DNA from: Rhodococcus sp. JCM 9791
Lineage (GTDB): Bacteria; Actinomycetota; Actinomycetes; Mycobacteriales; Mycobacteriaceae
Direction: 5' to 3'
Length of the DNA: 33,523 nucleotides
NCBI GenBank assembly: GCA_001312645.1
Contig: BBEG01000020.1
Span: forward strand, 1 to 33,523
The position numbers and the translations under genes were made by a program. Under the pieces are notes generated by a model. The model made no database searches and had not been told where the DNA came from. It was given only the letters and a program-made list of their open reading frames with translations. Position 1 is the first letter of the stretch. The number at the start of each line of letters is the position of its first letter. Positions 1 to 8,376 of this stretch are shown piece by piece.

Positions 1-377
1 CCGTATCCGGGTGGGGGTGGGCCGGGTGGCTGATACCCACCGCCCGGGTGACCGGCCGGTGGGTATTGCCCCTGCTGGTACTGGGCCTGCGAGTACTGGG
101 CGGTCGGATACTGGGCCGTCGGATACTGCGCGGTCGGCTGCTGACCCTGCGGATACTGCCCCAGCGGTTCACCGAGCTGCTGGGTGGGGTTCGGGGGTGG
201 TGCCGCCGAATCGAAGCGCGGATCGTACTGCGGGTACGCCAAGGTCGGGTTCGTCACCGGCTGCCCGTACGCCTCCGTCGGGTCGTCGGTGTGCAGTACG
301 CGCGTCTCGTCGTCACCCGGCTCGTCGTGCGGATAGGCACGTTCCTGCGGTGTGCGCGGATCGTTCGGATTCGTCAT
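1..377 (-). CDS. Pro/Gln/Tyr-rich N-terminal part of an unknown protein (partial)
   Basis: The reading frame opens with ATG at 377 and runs off the left edge of the window, giving about 125 residues. The first 50 residues are polar and acidic (MTNPNDPRTPQERAYPHDEP). From about residue 70 they become a run of Gln-Tyr-Pro pentads, then Gly/Pro-rich sequence. This is the kind of disordered cytoplasmic tail that in actinomycetes often precedes a membrane or secreted domain, but that domain lies outside the window. The gene follows clpB on the same strand; the 73-bp gap holds a strong hairpin, so it is probably a separate transcript. Function is unknown. That it is coding rests on the ordered repeat, a clean start and the absence of stops. 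Confidence 0.7.
   Translation of the reverse strand, partial: MTNPNDPRTPQERAYPHDEPGDDETRVLHTDDPTEAYGQPVTNPTLAYPQYDPRFDSAAPPPNPTQQLGEPLGQYPQGQQPTAQYPTAQYPTAQYSQAQYQQGQYPPAGHPGGGYQPPGPPPPGY
63..167 (-). repeat. 15-bp tandem repeat coding for Q/T-A/G-Q-Y-P pentads
   Basis: Seven imperfect copies of a 15-bp unit lie head to tail (63-167), all in the frame of the partial CDS. They encode PTAQY, SQAQY, QQGQY and PQGQQ-like pentads. Period 15 keeps the frame, so copy-number change would lengthen or shorten the tail without breaking it. Confidence 0.85.
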
Positions 378-401
378 GGCTCTTCCCAAGGTACCGACAC
401 A

Positions 402-439
402 GGAATGGTCCCGGTGGCTGTTGCCACCGGGACCATTCC
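402..439 (-). terminator. Hairpin terminator after clpB
   Basis: A perfect 17-bp stem (402-418 with 423-439) around the 4-nt loop tgtt begins 12 bp past the clpB stop at 451. There is no U-tract, which is common for actinobacterial terminators. It separates clpB from the next same-strand gene. Confidence 0.8.
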
Positions 440-450
440 CGCTACTGGTG

Positions 451-3004
451 TCAGACGCCGATGACCAGGCTTTCGGCGTTGTCGGTGACACCGACCTTCA
501 CGGTGTCGCCGTCGCGGATCTCCCCTGCCAGCAGCTTCTTGGCGAGCTGGTCGCCGATCGACTGCTGGATGAGCCGGCGCAGCGGACGCGCACCGTATTG
601 CGGGTCGTAGCCGCGCACCGCGAGCCACATCCGTGCCGCTCCGTCGACGTCGAGCGTGAGCCGTCGTGCCTCGAGACGTTTCGCCAGCTGGTCGACCTGG
701 ATGTCGACGATCTTCTCGAGCTGCTCTTCGGACAGCGGGTCGAAGATCACGACGTCGTCGAGCCGGTTGATGAACTCCGGCTTGAACGCCATGCGCACCG
801 CCGCCATCACCTGGTCCTTGTCGCCACCCGCACCGAGGTTCGAGGTGAGGATCAGGATCGTGTTGCGGAAATCGACCGTGCGGCCCTGGCCGTCGGTGAG
901 ACGCCCGTCGTCGAGCACCTGCAGCAGCGTGTCGAACACGTCGGGGTGTGCCTTTTCGACCTCGTCGAACAGCACCACCGTGTACGGGCGACGACGCACC
1001 GCTTCGGTGAGCTGACCGCCGGCGTCGTAACCGACGTAGCCGGGAGGCGCACCGACGAGCCGCGCGACGCTGTGTTTCTCGCTGTACTCCGACATGTCGA
1101 TCCGCACCATGGCGCGTTCGTCGTCGAACAGGAAGTCCGCGAGTGCTTGGCGAGTTCGGTCTTGCCGACCCCGGTGGGACCGAGGAACAGGAACGATCCG
1201 GTGGGGCGGTTCGGGTCGGCGACACCGGCACGGGCACGGCGGACCGCATCCGAGACGGCCTGCACGGCCTCGGCCTGACCGACCACACGGTTGCCGATCT
1301 CGTCTTCCATCCGCAGGAGCTTCTCGGTTTCACCTTCGAGCATGCGGCCGGCGGGGATGCCCGTCCATGCTGCGACGACCTCTGCGACGTCGTCCGGGCC
1401 GACTTCCTCCTTGAGCATCACATCGCCATCGGATGCGGCGCCCGACGCCTTCGCTGCGGCCTCGAGCTCCTTCTCCAGTTCGGGGATGCGGCCGTAGCGC
1501 AGCTCCGCGGCCTTACCGAGGTCGCCGTCGCGTTCGGCGCGTTCCTCTTCACCGCGCAGCGCTTCGAGTTGTTCCTTGACCTCTCGGACGGAGTCGATCG
1601 CGGTCTTCTCGTTCTGCCAACGCGCGGTGAGCTGGTTGAGCTTCTCGCGTTCGTCGGCAAGTTCGCTGCGCAGTTTCTCGAGCCGTTCCTTCGACGCAGC
1701 GTCGGTTTCCTTCTGCAATGCCATCTCCTCGATTTCGAGGCGACGGACGATGCGTTCGACGGTGTCGATCTCCTCGGGTCGCGAGTCGATCTCCATCCGC
1801 AACCGCGACGCGGCCTCGTCGACGAGGTCGATGGCCTTGTCGGGGAGGAACCGTGACGTGATGTAGCGGTCGGACAGGGTCGCGGCGGACACCAGCGCGG
1901 AGTCGGTGATGCGCACGCCGTGGTGCACCTCGTAGCGCTCCTTGAGCCCACGCAGGATGCCGACGGTGTCCTCGACGCTCGGCTCACCGACGAGCACCTG
2001 CTGGAACCGGCGTTCGAGGGCGGCATCCTTCTCGATGTACTTGCGGTATTCGTCGAGGGTCGTGGCGCCGACGAGTCGGAGTTCACCGCGCGCGAGCATC
2101 GGCTTGATCATGTTGCCCGCGTCCATCGCGGACTCGCCGGTCGCGCCGGCACCGACGATGGTGTGCAGTTCGTCGATGAAGGTGATGATCTGCCCGGCCG
2201 ACGCTTGATCTCGTCGAGCACGGCCTTGAGGCGTTCCTCGAATTCACCGCGGTATTTCGCGCCCGCGACCATGGAGCCGAGGTCGAGCGAGATGACGGTC
2301 TTGCCGCGCAACGATTCGGGGACATCGCCCGCGATGACGCGCTGCGCGAGCCCCTCGACGATGGCGGTCTTGCCGACGCCGGGTTCACCGATGAGTACGG
2401 GGTTGTTCTTGGTGCGACGCGACAGAACCTGCACGACACGCCGGATCTCGTTGTCGCGGCCGATGACCGGGTCGAGTTTGCCTTCGCGGGCAAGTCCGGT
2501 CAGGTCGGTCGAGTACTTCTCGAGTGCCTGGAAGGTGCCTTCCGGGTCGGCGCTGGTGACGCGGCCGGTGCCACGCACTGTCGTGAACGCCTCGCGCAGA
2601 GCCTCGGGGGTGGCACCCTTTCCTGCGAGGAGCTTCGCTACGTCGGAGTCCCCGCTCGCAAGTCCGACGAGGACGTGTTCTGTCGAAACGAATTCGTCGG
2701 TGAGTTCGGTGGCGAGCTTCTGCGCCGCGGACAGCGCGGCAATGGCCTCGCGGCCGAGCTGCGGTGTGGTGGTCGCTCCGGTCGCGGTGGGCAACTTGTC
2801 GACGAGGCCGTGGGCCTCACCCCTGATCTGGGCAGGGTCGACGCCGGCTGCTTTGAGCAGCGGGCCGGCGATGCCGTCGGTCTGGTCGAGCAGTGCGACG
2901 AGCAGGTGTGCGGGACGGATGTCCGGGTTGCCCGCAGCGGATGCCGACTGCAGTGCGGCTGTCAATGCCGCCTGGGTTTTCGTCGTGGGGTTGAACGAGT
3001 CCAC
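451..3004 (-). CDS. clpB: ATP-dependent disaggregase ClpB (two apparent frameshifts)
   Basis: ClpB is the hexameric AAA+ chaperone that, with DnaK, pulls polypeptides out of aggregates. The GTG start at 3004 follows AAGGAG. In order the protein shows a Clp N domain (residues 1-145), a first AAA module with GEPGVGKTA, the long coiled-coil middle domain ([17 protein letters not shown] region), a second AAA module with [12 protein letters not shown], and a C-terminal domain ending SLVIGV. The frame breaks near 2204 and near 1146; at both a GG is read as one G (expected EIKASAGQ and ELAKALADF). Adding one base at each gives 851 residues, the usual length. Since clpB is a core stress gene, I read the breaks as sequence error. 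Its promoter region carries HAIR and SigH-like motifs. Confidence 0.93.
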
Positions 3005-3084
3005 TACGGGCTCCTTCCGTTCTCGAGTGAGTCTGTATCAATTCTGTACCCGCAAACTCTGGTCCGCGGGCACTCGATCGATTC

Positions 3085-3110
3085 AACCAGTTCAAGGTTG
3101 AGCTTGTTCC
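3085..3110 (-). promoter_or_regulatory. SigH-like promoter for clpB
   Basis: On the minus strand GGAACA (3110-3105) is followed by a 17-nt spacer and GTT (3087-3085). This agrees with the mycobacterial SigH pattern GGAAYA-N16-20-GTT and lies about 80 bp upstream of the clpB start. Known clpB genes of this group are heat/oxidative-stress induced, which fits. Confidence 0.55.
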
Positions 3111-3116
3111 ACTCAA
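3098..3116. promoter_or_regulatory. HAIR element (HspR operator)
   Basis: TTGAG-N9-CTCAA, the core of the HspR-associated inverted repeat CTTGAGT-N7-ACTCAAG, lies upstream of clpB and overlaps the -35 of the SigH-like promoter. This is the standard position for HspR repression of heat-shock genes in actinobacteria. Confidence 0.7.
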
Positions 3117-3130
3117 CTTTCCAACAATAC

Positions 3131-3144
3131 GTGATTTGCATCAC
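3131..3144. promoter_or_regulatory. CRP/GlxR-type palindrome
   Basis: GTGA-N6-TCAC lies in the clpB / globin-reductase divergent region, about 105 bp upstream of the latter's GTG. It matches the cAMP-receptor-type half-sites used by actinobacterial Crp/GlxR proteins. Binding is inferred from sequence only. Confidence 0.45.
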
Positions 3145-3248
3145 ATCCCATCGTCGAGGGTGCGTGCCCACATCGCGCATGTAGCCGACCCACGAGGAAA
3201 CGACTACAGTGGCGGCGTCCGAATTGACGCAGTACGTGGGAGGATGGC

Positions 3249-4407
3249 GTGGAGGCGTTCGCCATCGCCCGAGTGCAACTCAGCTTCGCATCGATCACCG
3301 CGACCCCGACCGGGCCCGAGCGGTTCGCAACGGCGTTCTACACCGCACTCTGGAGCGAGACGTCAGGAACCCGCGAGCTGTTCCCCGCCGGCATGGAGAA
3401 CATGCGGCATCGGTTCACGACCGCTGTCGGATGGGCGGTCGACAAGCTCACCGACGTCGACGGCCTGGACGCCTTCCTCGGCCAATTGGCACGCGATCAC
3501 CGCAAGTACGGAGTCCGCCCCGAGCACTTCCGCGCCGCCGGATACGCGCTGCTCGTCGCGGTGCGCGACTGCACGCCGCTGATCCTGTGGACCGCAGCGC
3601 TCGAACGCACGTGGGCCGAAGTGATCTCGCACTTCACCGAGACGATGGCCGTCGCCGCCGCGGAGGACGACCTGCCCGCAGCATGGGGCGCCACCGTCGT
3701 CGGCCACGAACGTGTGCTCGCCGATCTCGCGATCATCCGACTCGAAACCGATACGCCCATCCCGTATCACGCGGGCCAGTACATGAGCGTCCAGATCCCG
3801 CAGCGTCCCCAGATGTGGCGGTATCTGTCTGCGGCGATCCCCCGAACCCCCGGGGCAGATCGAATTCCACGTCCGACGCGTCTCGACGGGATGGGTCAGC
3901 GGAGGTCTCGTCAGCGAGGTCGCGGTCGGTGATCGGTGGGCGATCGGTCCGCCGCTCGGGGGGCTGCAGGTCCACCGCGACAGCGGCCAGGACGTGCTCA
4001 TGATCGCGTCGGGTACCGGTCTGGCGCCCCTGCGCGCCCAGATCATGGAGATGGCGATGCGCGGCACGAATCCGCGCACCCATCTGTTCTACGGTGGAAA
4101 CTACCCGTGCGATCTCTACGATCTGGAAACGTTGTGGCACATCGCCATGACGAATCCGTGGCTCACGATCACCCCCGTCACCGAAGAGCTGGAGAACCCG
4201 TACTGGCATCCGGTCCCCGTACGCGACACACCCCCGGGTCTACCGGAACCGATCCAGGGGAAGCTGGGTAAGGTCGTCGCAAGTTTCGGGTCGTGGTCCG
4301 ATCACCAGATCCAGATCTCCGGTTCGCCCTCGATGATCCGCACTACCCTGTACGCCTTGTCTGCCGGGGGCACGCCCCGGCAGAACATCAGCTTCGACCC
4401 GCTCTGA
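3249..4407 (+). CDS. Globin-FNR fusion oxidoreductase (flavohemoprotein-like; frameshift near 3840-3860)
   Basis: The first ~135 residues are a globin domain: FYTALW carries the B10-type Tyr, and DHRKYGV followed by PEHF is the usual proximal-His region of flavohemoglobins. An FAD-binding FNR domain follows (HAGQYMSVQIPQRP), then an NAD(P)-binding domain (ASGTGLAPLRAQ), ending NISFDPL. Such proteins transfer electrons from NAD(P)H through FAD to haem, often for NO dioxygenation; the substrate here is unproven. The start is GTG at 3249. The frame breaks in a C/G-run stretch (CCCCGAACCCCCGGGG region). Two missing bases would restore IPPNPRGQIEF and give 386 residues, close to mycobacterial Rv0385, which as I recall also neighbours clpB. 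Its stop codon directly abuts that of the convergent gene. Confidence 0.8.
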
Positions 4408-4974
4408 TCACGCCCGCGAGGTGACGGCCCGCGCGAAGTGAGGGTGCGCGTCGTGCACCACGAGTGCCGAACCATCCTCCGCGAGAGTCACCCCCACACC
4501 TGCCCGTCGATGCTCGATCATCCGCAGCGCGACATAGAGGGGGATGAAGGACACCGCGAACACCGCGAGCAGCGCGATCCCGTAGACGGGCGCACCCTGC
4601 AGCAGCGCGAACACCAACCCGAGGAACAGAACCGCGAGCGCGGTGAACAACGCTGCCGCAGCGATCTGCCAGCGCAGACGCGCCGTGACACACCGCGCGC
4701 AGACGGGCCACTCCACCGCCGCCACCTGCACGGTGTAGGCCGCGGCGAGCGCCGAGCCGAGCTTGCTCTCACCCGGCTCCGGCCGAGACCGATCCGACTT
4801 GATCGTCACCCGCACCCGGTCGGTTTCAGGGTCTCCGTGTCGCGAGCAGATCGGCGGCACGGGCTCCGCCGGCCGCAGTGCGCCTTCTCCACCGTGGGCC
4901 GATCCGTAGAGCGCCTCGTCCACTCGCTCGACCGCCAACCTCGCCTCGACCCGCTGGGGTTCCCCGTTCGCCAT
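4408..4974 (-). CDS. Two-helix membrane protein with Cys motifs, unknown function
   Basis: 188 residues from ATG 4974 (MANGEPQRVE); an upstream in-frame ATG at 5037 would give 209 but adds an unconvincing basic leader. The soluble N-terminal half holds CSRHGDPE (about residue 66) and WPVCARC just before the first membrane segment; together these Cys/His residues could bind zinc. Two hydrophobic helices follow (about residues 115-136 and 142-162). The C-terminal tail is short and soluble. I do not recognise a named family. It lies downstream of the SurE-like gene on the same strand but behind a hairpin, and is tail-to-tail with the globin-FNR gene. Confidence 0.7.
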   Translation of the reverse strand: MANGEPQRVEARLAVERVDEALYGSAHGGEGALRPAEPVPPICSRHGDPETDRVRVTIKSDRSRPEPGESKLGSALAAAYTVQVAAVEWPVCARCVTARLRWQIAAAALFTALAVLFLGLVFALLQGAPVYGIALLAVFAVSFIPLYVALRMIEHRRAGVGVTLAEDGSALVVHDAHPHFARAVTSRA

Positions 4975-5067
4975 GCGAGGGAGTATGTCAGGAGAGGATC
5001 CCCGGCGGAAGATCGGGCATATCGGGCGCGTTGCCATCCCCGTCGCAGCTTTCCACCAGTCACGCGG

Positions 5068-5096
5068 GTTTCCGTGGGTCGTGAACCAACGGAAAC
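5068..5096 (-). terminator. Hairpin after the SurE-like gene
   Basis: GTTTCCGT (5068-5075) pairs with ACGGAAAC (5089-5096), extended inwards by GGT/ACC with one mismatch around a small loop. It lies 23 bp past the SurE-like stop (5119) and before the next minus-strand gene. Confidence 0.6.
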
Positions 5097-5118
5097 TCGC
5101 ACGACCGGCGGAAACCTA

Positions 5119-6051
5119 TCAGCCCAGCGACGCGATGAGGTCTTCGACGACCGACGTGTCCGACTCCGGAACCGAACGGTCGGCGTTCAAGAGAGTGAAC
5201 GTGACGTACCCGGCGTCCAACTCGGCGGAGTCGGTGCCGGATTCGGGCTGCTCCTCCGCGCGTCCGGGCACGATCTCGAAGGTGGTGTCGTCGATCTGCC
5301 GGTACGCGAAGGCCGCGGCCGACGCCGACGACATCGGTGCGTACTTCAGCCCCTTCGCTTCGGCTTCTCCGTCCTTCAGCAACGGATAGTTGATATTGAG
5401 GATCGTTCCTTCGTCCATCGACGGGATGCCTCTGTCGAGGATCTCCACCAGCAGTTCTGCTGTCTGCGCGTAGGCCGGCACGACCTCGGACTCACGATAA
5501 CTGGTGTCGGTGCTGATCGCGATCGCCGGGACGCCATAGGCACCGCTCGCCACGATCGCCGCTCCGACCGTGCCCGAGTAGTTCGTGTCGAATCCGACGT
5601 TGGATCCGACATTGGTGCCGGAGACCACGAGATCCGGCTTCTCCCCCTTGAACACTTCGTTGAGGCCGAACATCACCGAACCTACCGGTGTGGAATCGAC
5701 CGAGTAGATCTTCGGATCGCCGTTGGGATGGACAACCTCGAGTTTGCCCGTGAAATCGAACGCGGCGGATTGTCCGCTCTGATTGTGGGCGGGGGCCACC
5801 ATCGTCACGTCATGCCCCGCAGCGGTCAGAGCGTGGTACGTGGCGGTGATTCCCGCCGCGTCCCAGCCGTCGTCGTCGGTCAGCAGAATCCGCAGCGGCT
5901 CTCCTGGATCCGACGTCACAGGGGACGCGGTCGCGGAAACGGCGGATTCCGAAGTCGTGCCCACGCTCTCGTCGGGACTGCTGCCACATCCTGCGACGAG
6001 GGTGGTCGTGACAGCGACCGCGGCGATGACTGTGGGGCGGGTGAGGTGCAT
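5119..6051 (-). CDS. surE: SurE-fold phosphatase/nucleotidase, predicted lipoprotein
   Basis: 310 residues from ATG 6051. Residues 1-22 form a lipoprotein signal peptide (MHLTRP, hydrophobic VIAAVAVTTTL, lipobox LVAGC with Cys22). A Ser/Thr-rich linker follows to about residue 50. The SurE domain then begins with ILLTDDDGWDAAGI, whose Asp pair is the metal-binding DD of the family. NQSGQSAAF, SGTNVGSNVG and YSGTVGAAIVAS are the other conserved SurE blocks. SurE proteins are metal-dependent 5'/3'-nucleotidases, usually cytoplasmic; here the enzyme should be anchored outside the membrane, where it could dephosphorylate nucleotides or other phosphoesters. It is intact and monocistronic, with a Crp-like site upstream. 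Confidence 0.85.
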   Translation of the reverse strand: MHLTRPTVIAAVAVTTTLVAGCGSSPDESVGTTSESAVSATASPVTSDPGEPLRILLTDDDGWDAAGITATYHALTAAGHDVTMVAPAHNQSGQSAAFDFTGKLEVVHPNGDPKIYSVDSTPVGSVMFGLNEVFKGEKPDLVVSGTNVGSNVGFDTNYSGTVGAAIVASGAYGVPAIAISTDTSYRESEVVPAYAQTAELLVEILDRGIPSMDEGTILNINYPLLKDGEAEAKGLKYAPMSSASAAAFAYRQIDDTTFEIVPGRAEEQPESGTDSAELDAGYVTFTLLNADRSVPESDTSVVEDLIASLG

Positions 6052-6116
6052 TGAGGAACGGTTCCCTTCTCGGGGTCGATAGGACCTGCGAGAGTAGGGC
6101 AGCACTTCCCGACCTT

Positions 6117-6132
6117 TGTGACCCGTATCACT
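6117..6132. promoter_or_regulatory. CRP-like site upstream of the SurE-like gene
   Basis: TGTGA-N6-TCACT (9 of 10 positions of TGTGA-N6-TCACA) is centred about 75 bp upstream of the lipoprotein start at 6051. A Crp/GlxR-family protein is the natural candidate binder. Confidence 0.45.
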
Positions 6133-6189
6133 CACCGGGACTTGATCTTGCAACTCACTGAAACATCAACTGGGCAACCACTTATCGGT

Positions 6190-6231
6190 GGTTCTCGGCG
6201 ACCGGCCGTGCGGGCGTGGCCACCGAGAACC
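6190..6231 (-). terminator. Hairpin, possible terminator for the 6.3-8.2 kb minus-strand genes
   Basis: GGTTCTCGG (6190-6198) pairs with CCGAGAACC (6223-6231), with further partial pairing inside. It lies 100 bp after the small peptide ORF. Apart from this and that ORF, I see nothing coding between 6052 and 6598. Confidence 0.45.
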
Positions 6232-6330
6232 GTCCGGGGATCTCCGGCGCTACTACCTACCTACCGATGTCGGCGGTCCACCCATCACGCCGCCGACGAG
6301 ATCTCCATTCGAACAAGCCTCGCGCAGGCC

Positions 6331-6411
6331 CTACTCAGCCGATCCCGACGAGATCAACTCCAGAATGGCACCCACGAGCACGTCGGTGAGCAGCGATGCG
6401 ATAGAGCCCAT
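6331..6411 (-). CDS. Small hydrophobic peptide, 26 residues
   Basis: ATG (6411) follows GAAGGGGGA at a good distance, and the frame closes with TAG at 6331. The peptide begins MGSIASLLTDVLVGAILELI and ends SSGSAE. It is a short amphipathic or membrane-inserting helix with a polar tail. It lies about 190 bp downstream of the acyl-CoA ligase stop in an otherwise empty intergenic region. No family is recognised. The strong ribosome binding site and clear hydrophobic pattern argue for a real small protein; such a short ORF can also arise by chance. Confidence 0.4.
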   Translation of the reverse strand: MGSIASLLTDVLVGAILELISSGSAE

Positions 6412-6598
6412 TTCGATCCCCCTTCGATGGTTGAAGCTGTGCACCGGTGGTCGATGTACAGCGGTGAGTCGGCGATTCGAAATCCCCGACCACCGGAACT
6501 ATGGTCACTCGAGTCGACGGACTCCGCTTGCCACGTGACCGATGTCACTCCACGCACCGAGGGAAAGCTGTTTCCTTGCACAACCTTTCGTGTGTGAA

Positions 6599-8165
6599 CT
6601 ATCGATACGACGCCCGCAGGGTCTTCTTGTCCAGCTTGCCCAGCTGCGTCAACGGCAGCGCATCGAGGAAATCCACTGACTTCGGTGCGTGCACAGAACC
6701 TTTCGCCGCGCGCACCTTCTCGATGAGCTCGTCGGCCGGCACGTCCTGACCACCGCGCAGCACGACACACGCTTTCACGGCCTCACCCCACTTCTGGTCG
6801 GGAACTCCGACAACCGCGACCGACGCGACCGCGGGATGCGCCGAGATGACATCCTCGATCTCGCGGGGGAACACATTGAATCCGCCCGTGACGATCATGT
6901 CCTTCTTGCGGTCGACGATGGTGAGGAATCCATGCTTGTCGGCGCGAGCGACATCACCGGTGTGCAGCCATCCCCCGCGCAGCGCCTCCGCGGTCTCCTC
7001 GGGCTTGTTCCAATAGCCTTCATCACCAGCGGTCCCCGCACGCAGATCTCGCCGAGTTCGCCCTGCGGCACTTCTTGCAGGTCGTCGTCGAGCAGGCGCA
7101 CGTCGAGCCACGGCACCGGGCGGCCGCACGAGGCGAGGCGTTCGGGATCGTCGGCGAGGTGCTCTTCCTTGCGCAGCACCGCGATGCTCATGCCGCATTC
7201 CGACTGACCGTAGAACTGGAAGAAGACCTGGCCGAGACGCTCGATGCCTTCGCGCAGCCGTGCCGGAGACATGGCGGAGGCGCCGTAGAAGAGGGTCTGC
7301 AGGCTCGACAGGTCGCGCGTGTCGAAGTCAGGGTGGTCGAGCAGCATGTAGATCATCGTCGGGACGAGCATCGTGGCGTCGATGCGGTGCTTCTCGATCG
7401 CCTCGAGGACGAGTCCCGGTTCGAAGTAGGGCAACACGTAGAGGCAGCGCCGCGCAGCAGCGTGGGAATGAAGAATGCGGCACCCGCGTGGGAGAGAGGC
7501 GTGCAGATCAGGAATCGGGCTGGTCCGGCCACTGCCACTCGGACATCTGAATCTGTGGAAGCGCGACACCGGATCGGAACGAGCCCATCACGCCCTTGGG
7601 CTTTCCGGTGGTGCCACCGGTGTAGACCATCGACGAGGTGTCCTCGGCGTCGACATGGGCCGCGACGAGTCGCTGCTCGGTGAAGGTGTCGGCGAGGGCG
7701 AGGATGTCGGTGGCGATCTTCGAGGGGCCGAGCGAGAACAGATTCTTCAGCGTCGGCACCTGCGCTTTCAGTTCCGCAGCGCGCTCCTCGAAGTGCACGG
7801 GATCGAATACGAGGGTCTCGATCTCGGCATCGGCGGTGATGTACAGGTGGTCGTCGAGCGACCCCATCGGGTTGAGTGCGCTGTTGCGGCACCCGGCGAT
7901 CATGGTCGCGCCCATGTTGATGAGGACCTCGGGACGGTTCTTCGACAGCACAGCGACCGACGACCCCTGCCCGACCCCGACCGACGCAAGTGCCTGCTGG
8001 TAGCGGCTGATGGCCGCGCGCATCTCGCGCCCGTGAGGACGACGTCGCCAGGTGCAGCGCGGGGCGGTCGGCGCTGCGGTCGAGTGCGGTGATGAGCAGA
8101 TCCGGGTTGTAGACGGGGCGATGCAGCTCTGCGTACTCCCCGGGCTTCACGGAGTTCTCGGTCAT
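6599..8165 (-). CDS. FadD8-like acyl-CoA ligase (five apparent frameshifts)
   Basis: An ANL-superfamily enzyme that activates a carboxylic acid to its acyl-AMP and then acyl-CoA. The start is ATG 8165 (MTENSVKPGEYAE) behind GGAAGG. Pieces in three frames line up in order: SSMVYTGGTTGKPKG (P-loop), LICTPLSHAGAAFF, YGQSECG, GELGEICVRGP, GWLHTGDVA, DRKKDMIVTGGFNVFPRE and a C-terminal GSVHAPKSVDF...LGKLDKKTLR with the late catalytic Lys. Breaks near 8051, 8029, 7520, 7443 and 7017 each look like one G/C lost from a run; with five bases added the protein is 523 residues, normal for the family. The order of motifs resembles mycobacterial FadD8. It is divergent from the FNR-type reductase with a KstR-type box between, suggesting a steroid-derived or fatty acid substrate. 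Confidence 0.82.
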
Positions 8166-8271
8166 CGGCATCCTTCCGATCGTGGTGGCGGCGACGGTGC
8201 GATGGCCGGGACAGGCCGTTATGGCGACCATCACATGCTGACCGTCACGATAACTGCTCGGGGCCCAAAAC

Positions 8272-8285
8272 TGAAACATGTTCCA
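8272..8285. promoter_or_regulatory. KstR-type box
   Basis: The 14-mer starting at 8272 fits TnnAACnnGTTnnA at every fixed position and is centred on the palindrome AACATGTT. KstR is the TetR-family repressor of steroid catabolism in mycobacteria and rhodococci. The site lies between the divergent FadD8-like and reductase genes, just upstream of the reductase promoter. A second ACATGT palindrome (8292-8299) follows 17 bp on. Confidence 0.65.
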
Positions 8286-8289
8286 TTCT

Positions 8290-8317
8290 GTGACATGTCC
8301 GAATTCTCGCCTAGAGT
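8290..8317 (+). promoter_or_regulatory. Candidate promoter of the FNR-type reductase
   Basis: GTGACA (8290-8295), a 16-bp spacer and TAGAGT (8312-8317) form a plausible -35/-10 pair 60 bp ahead of the ATG at 8377. The KstR-type box lies immediately upstream. Confidence 0.45.
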
Positions 8318-8376
8318 TCATGGCAGCACCGAGCCCTCAGCACCATCGCGCGCCCACCACCCAAGAGGATTCCTAC

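Noticed and set aside
4438-6054. 538-residue plus-strand ORF opposite the membrane protein and the SurE-like gene
   Set aside because: The minus strand encodes a clear signal peptide, lipobox and SurE blocks; the plus translation is Arg/His-rich and featureless.
6188-6538. 116-residue plus-strand ORF in the surE-fadD gap
   Set aside because: No ribosome binding site, no motif, composition unlike neighbouring proteins, and it crosses the hairpin at 6190.
6599-8165. fadD-like gene and other broken genes as genuine pseudogenes
   Set aside because: Losses are all single bases in short runs, none are gains, there are no other degenerative changes, and clpB shows the same pattern; sequence error is simpler. 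Only tnpA, which is also truncated, is called a pseudogene.
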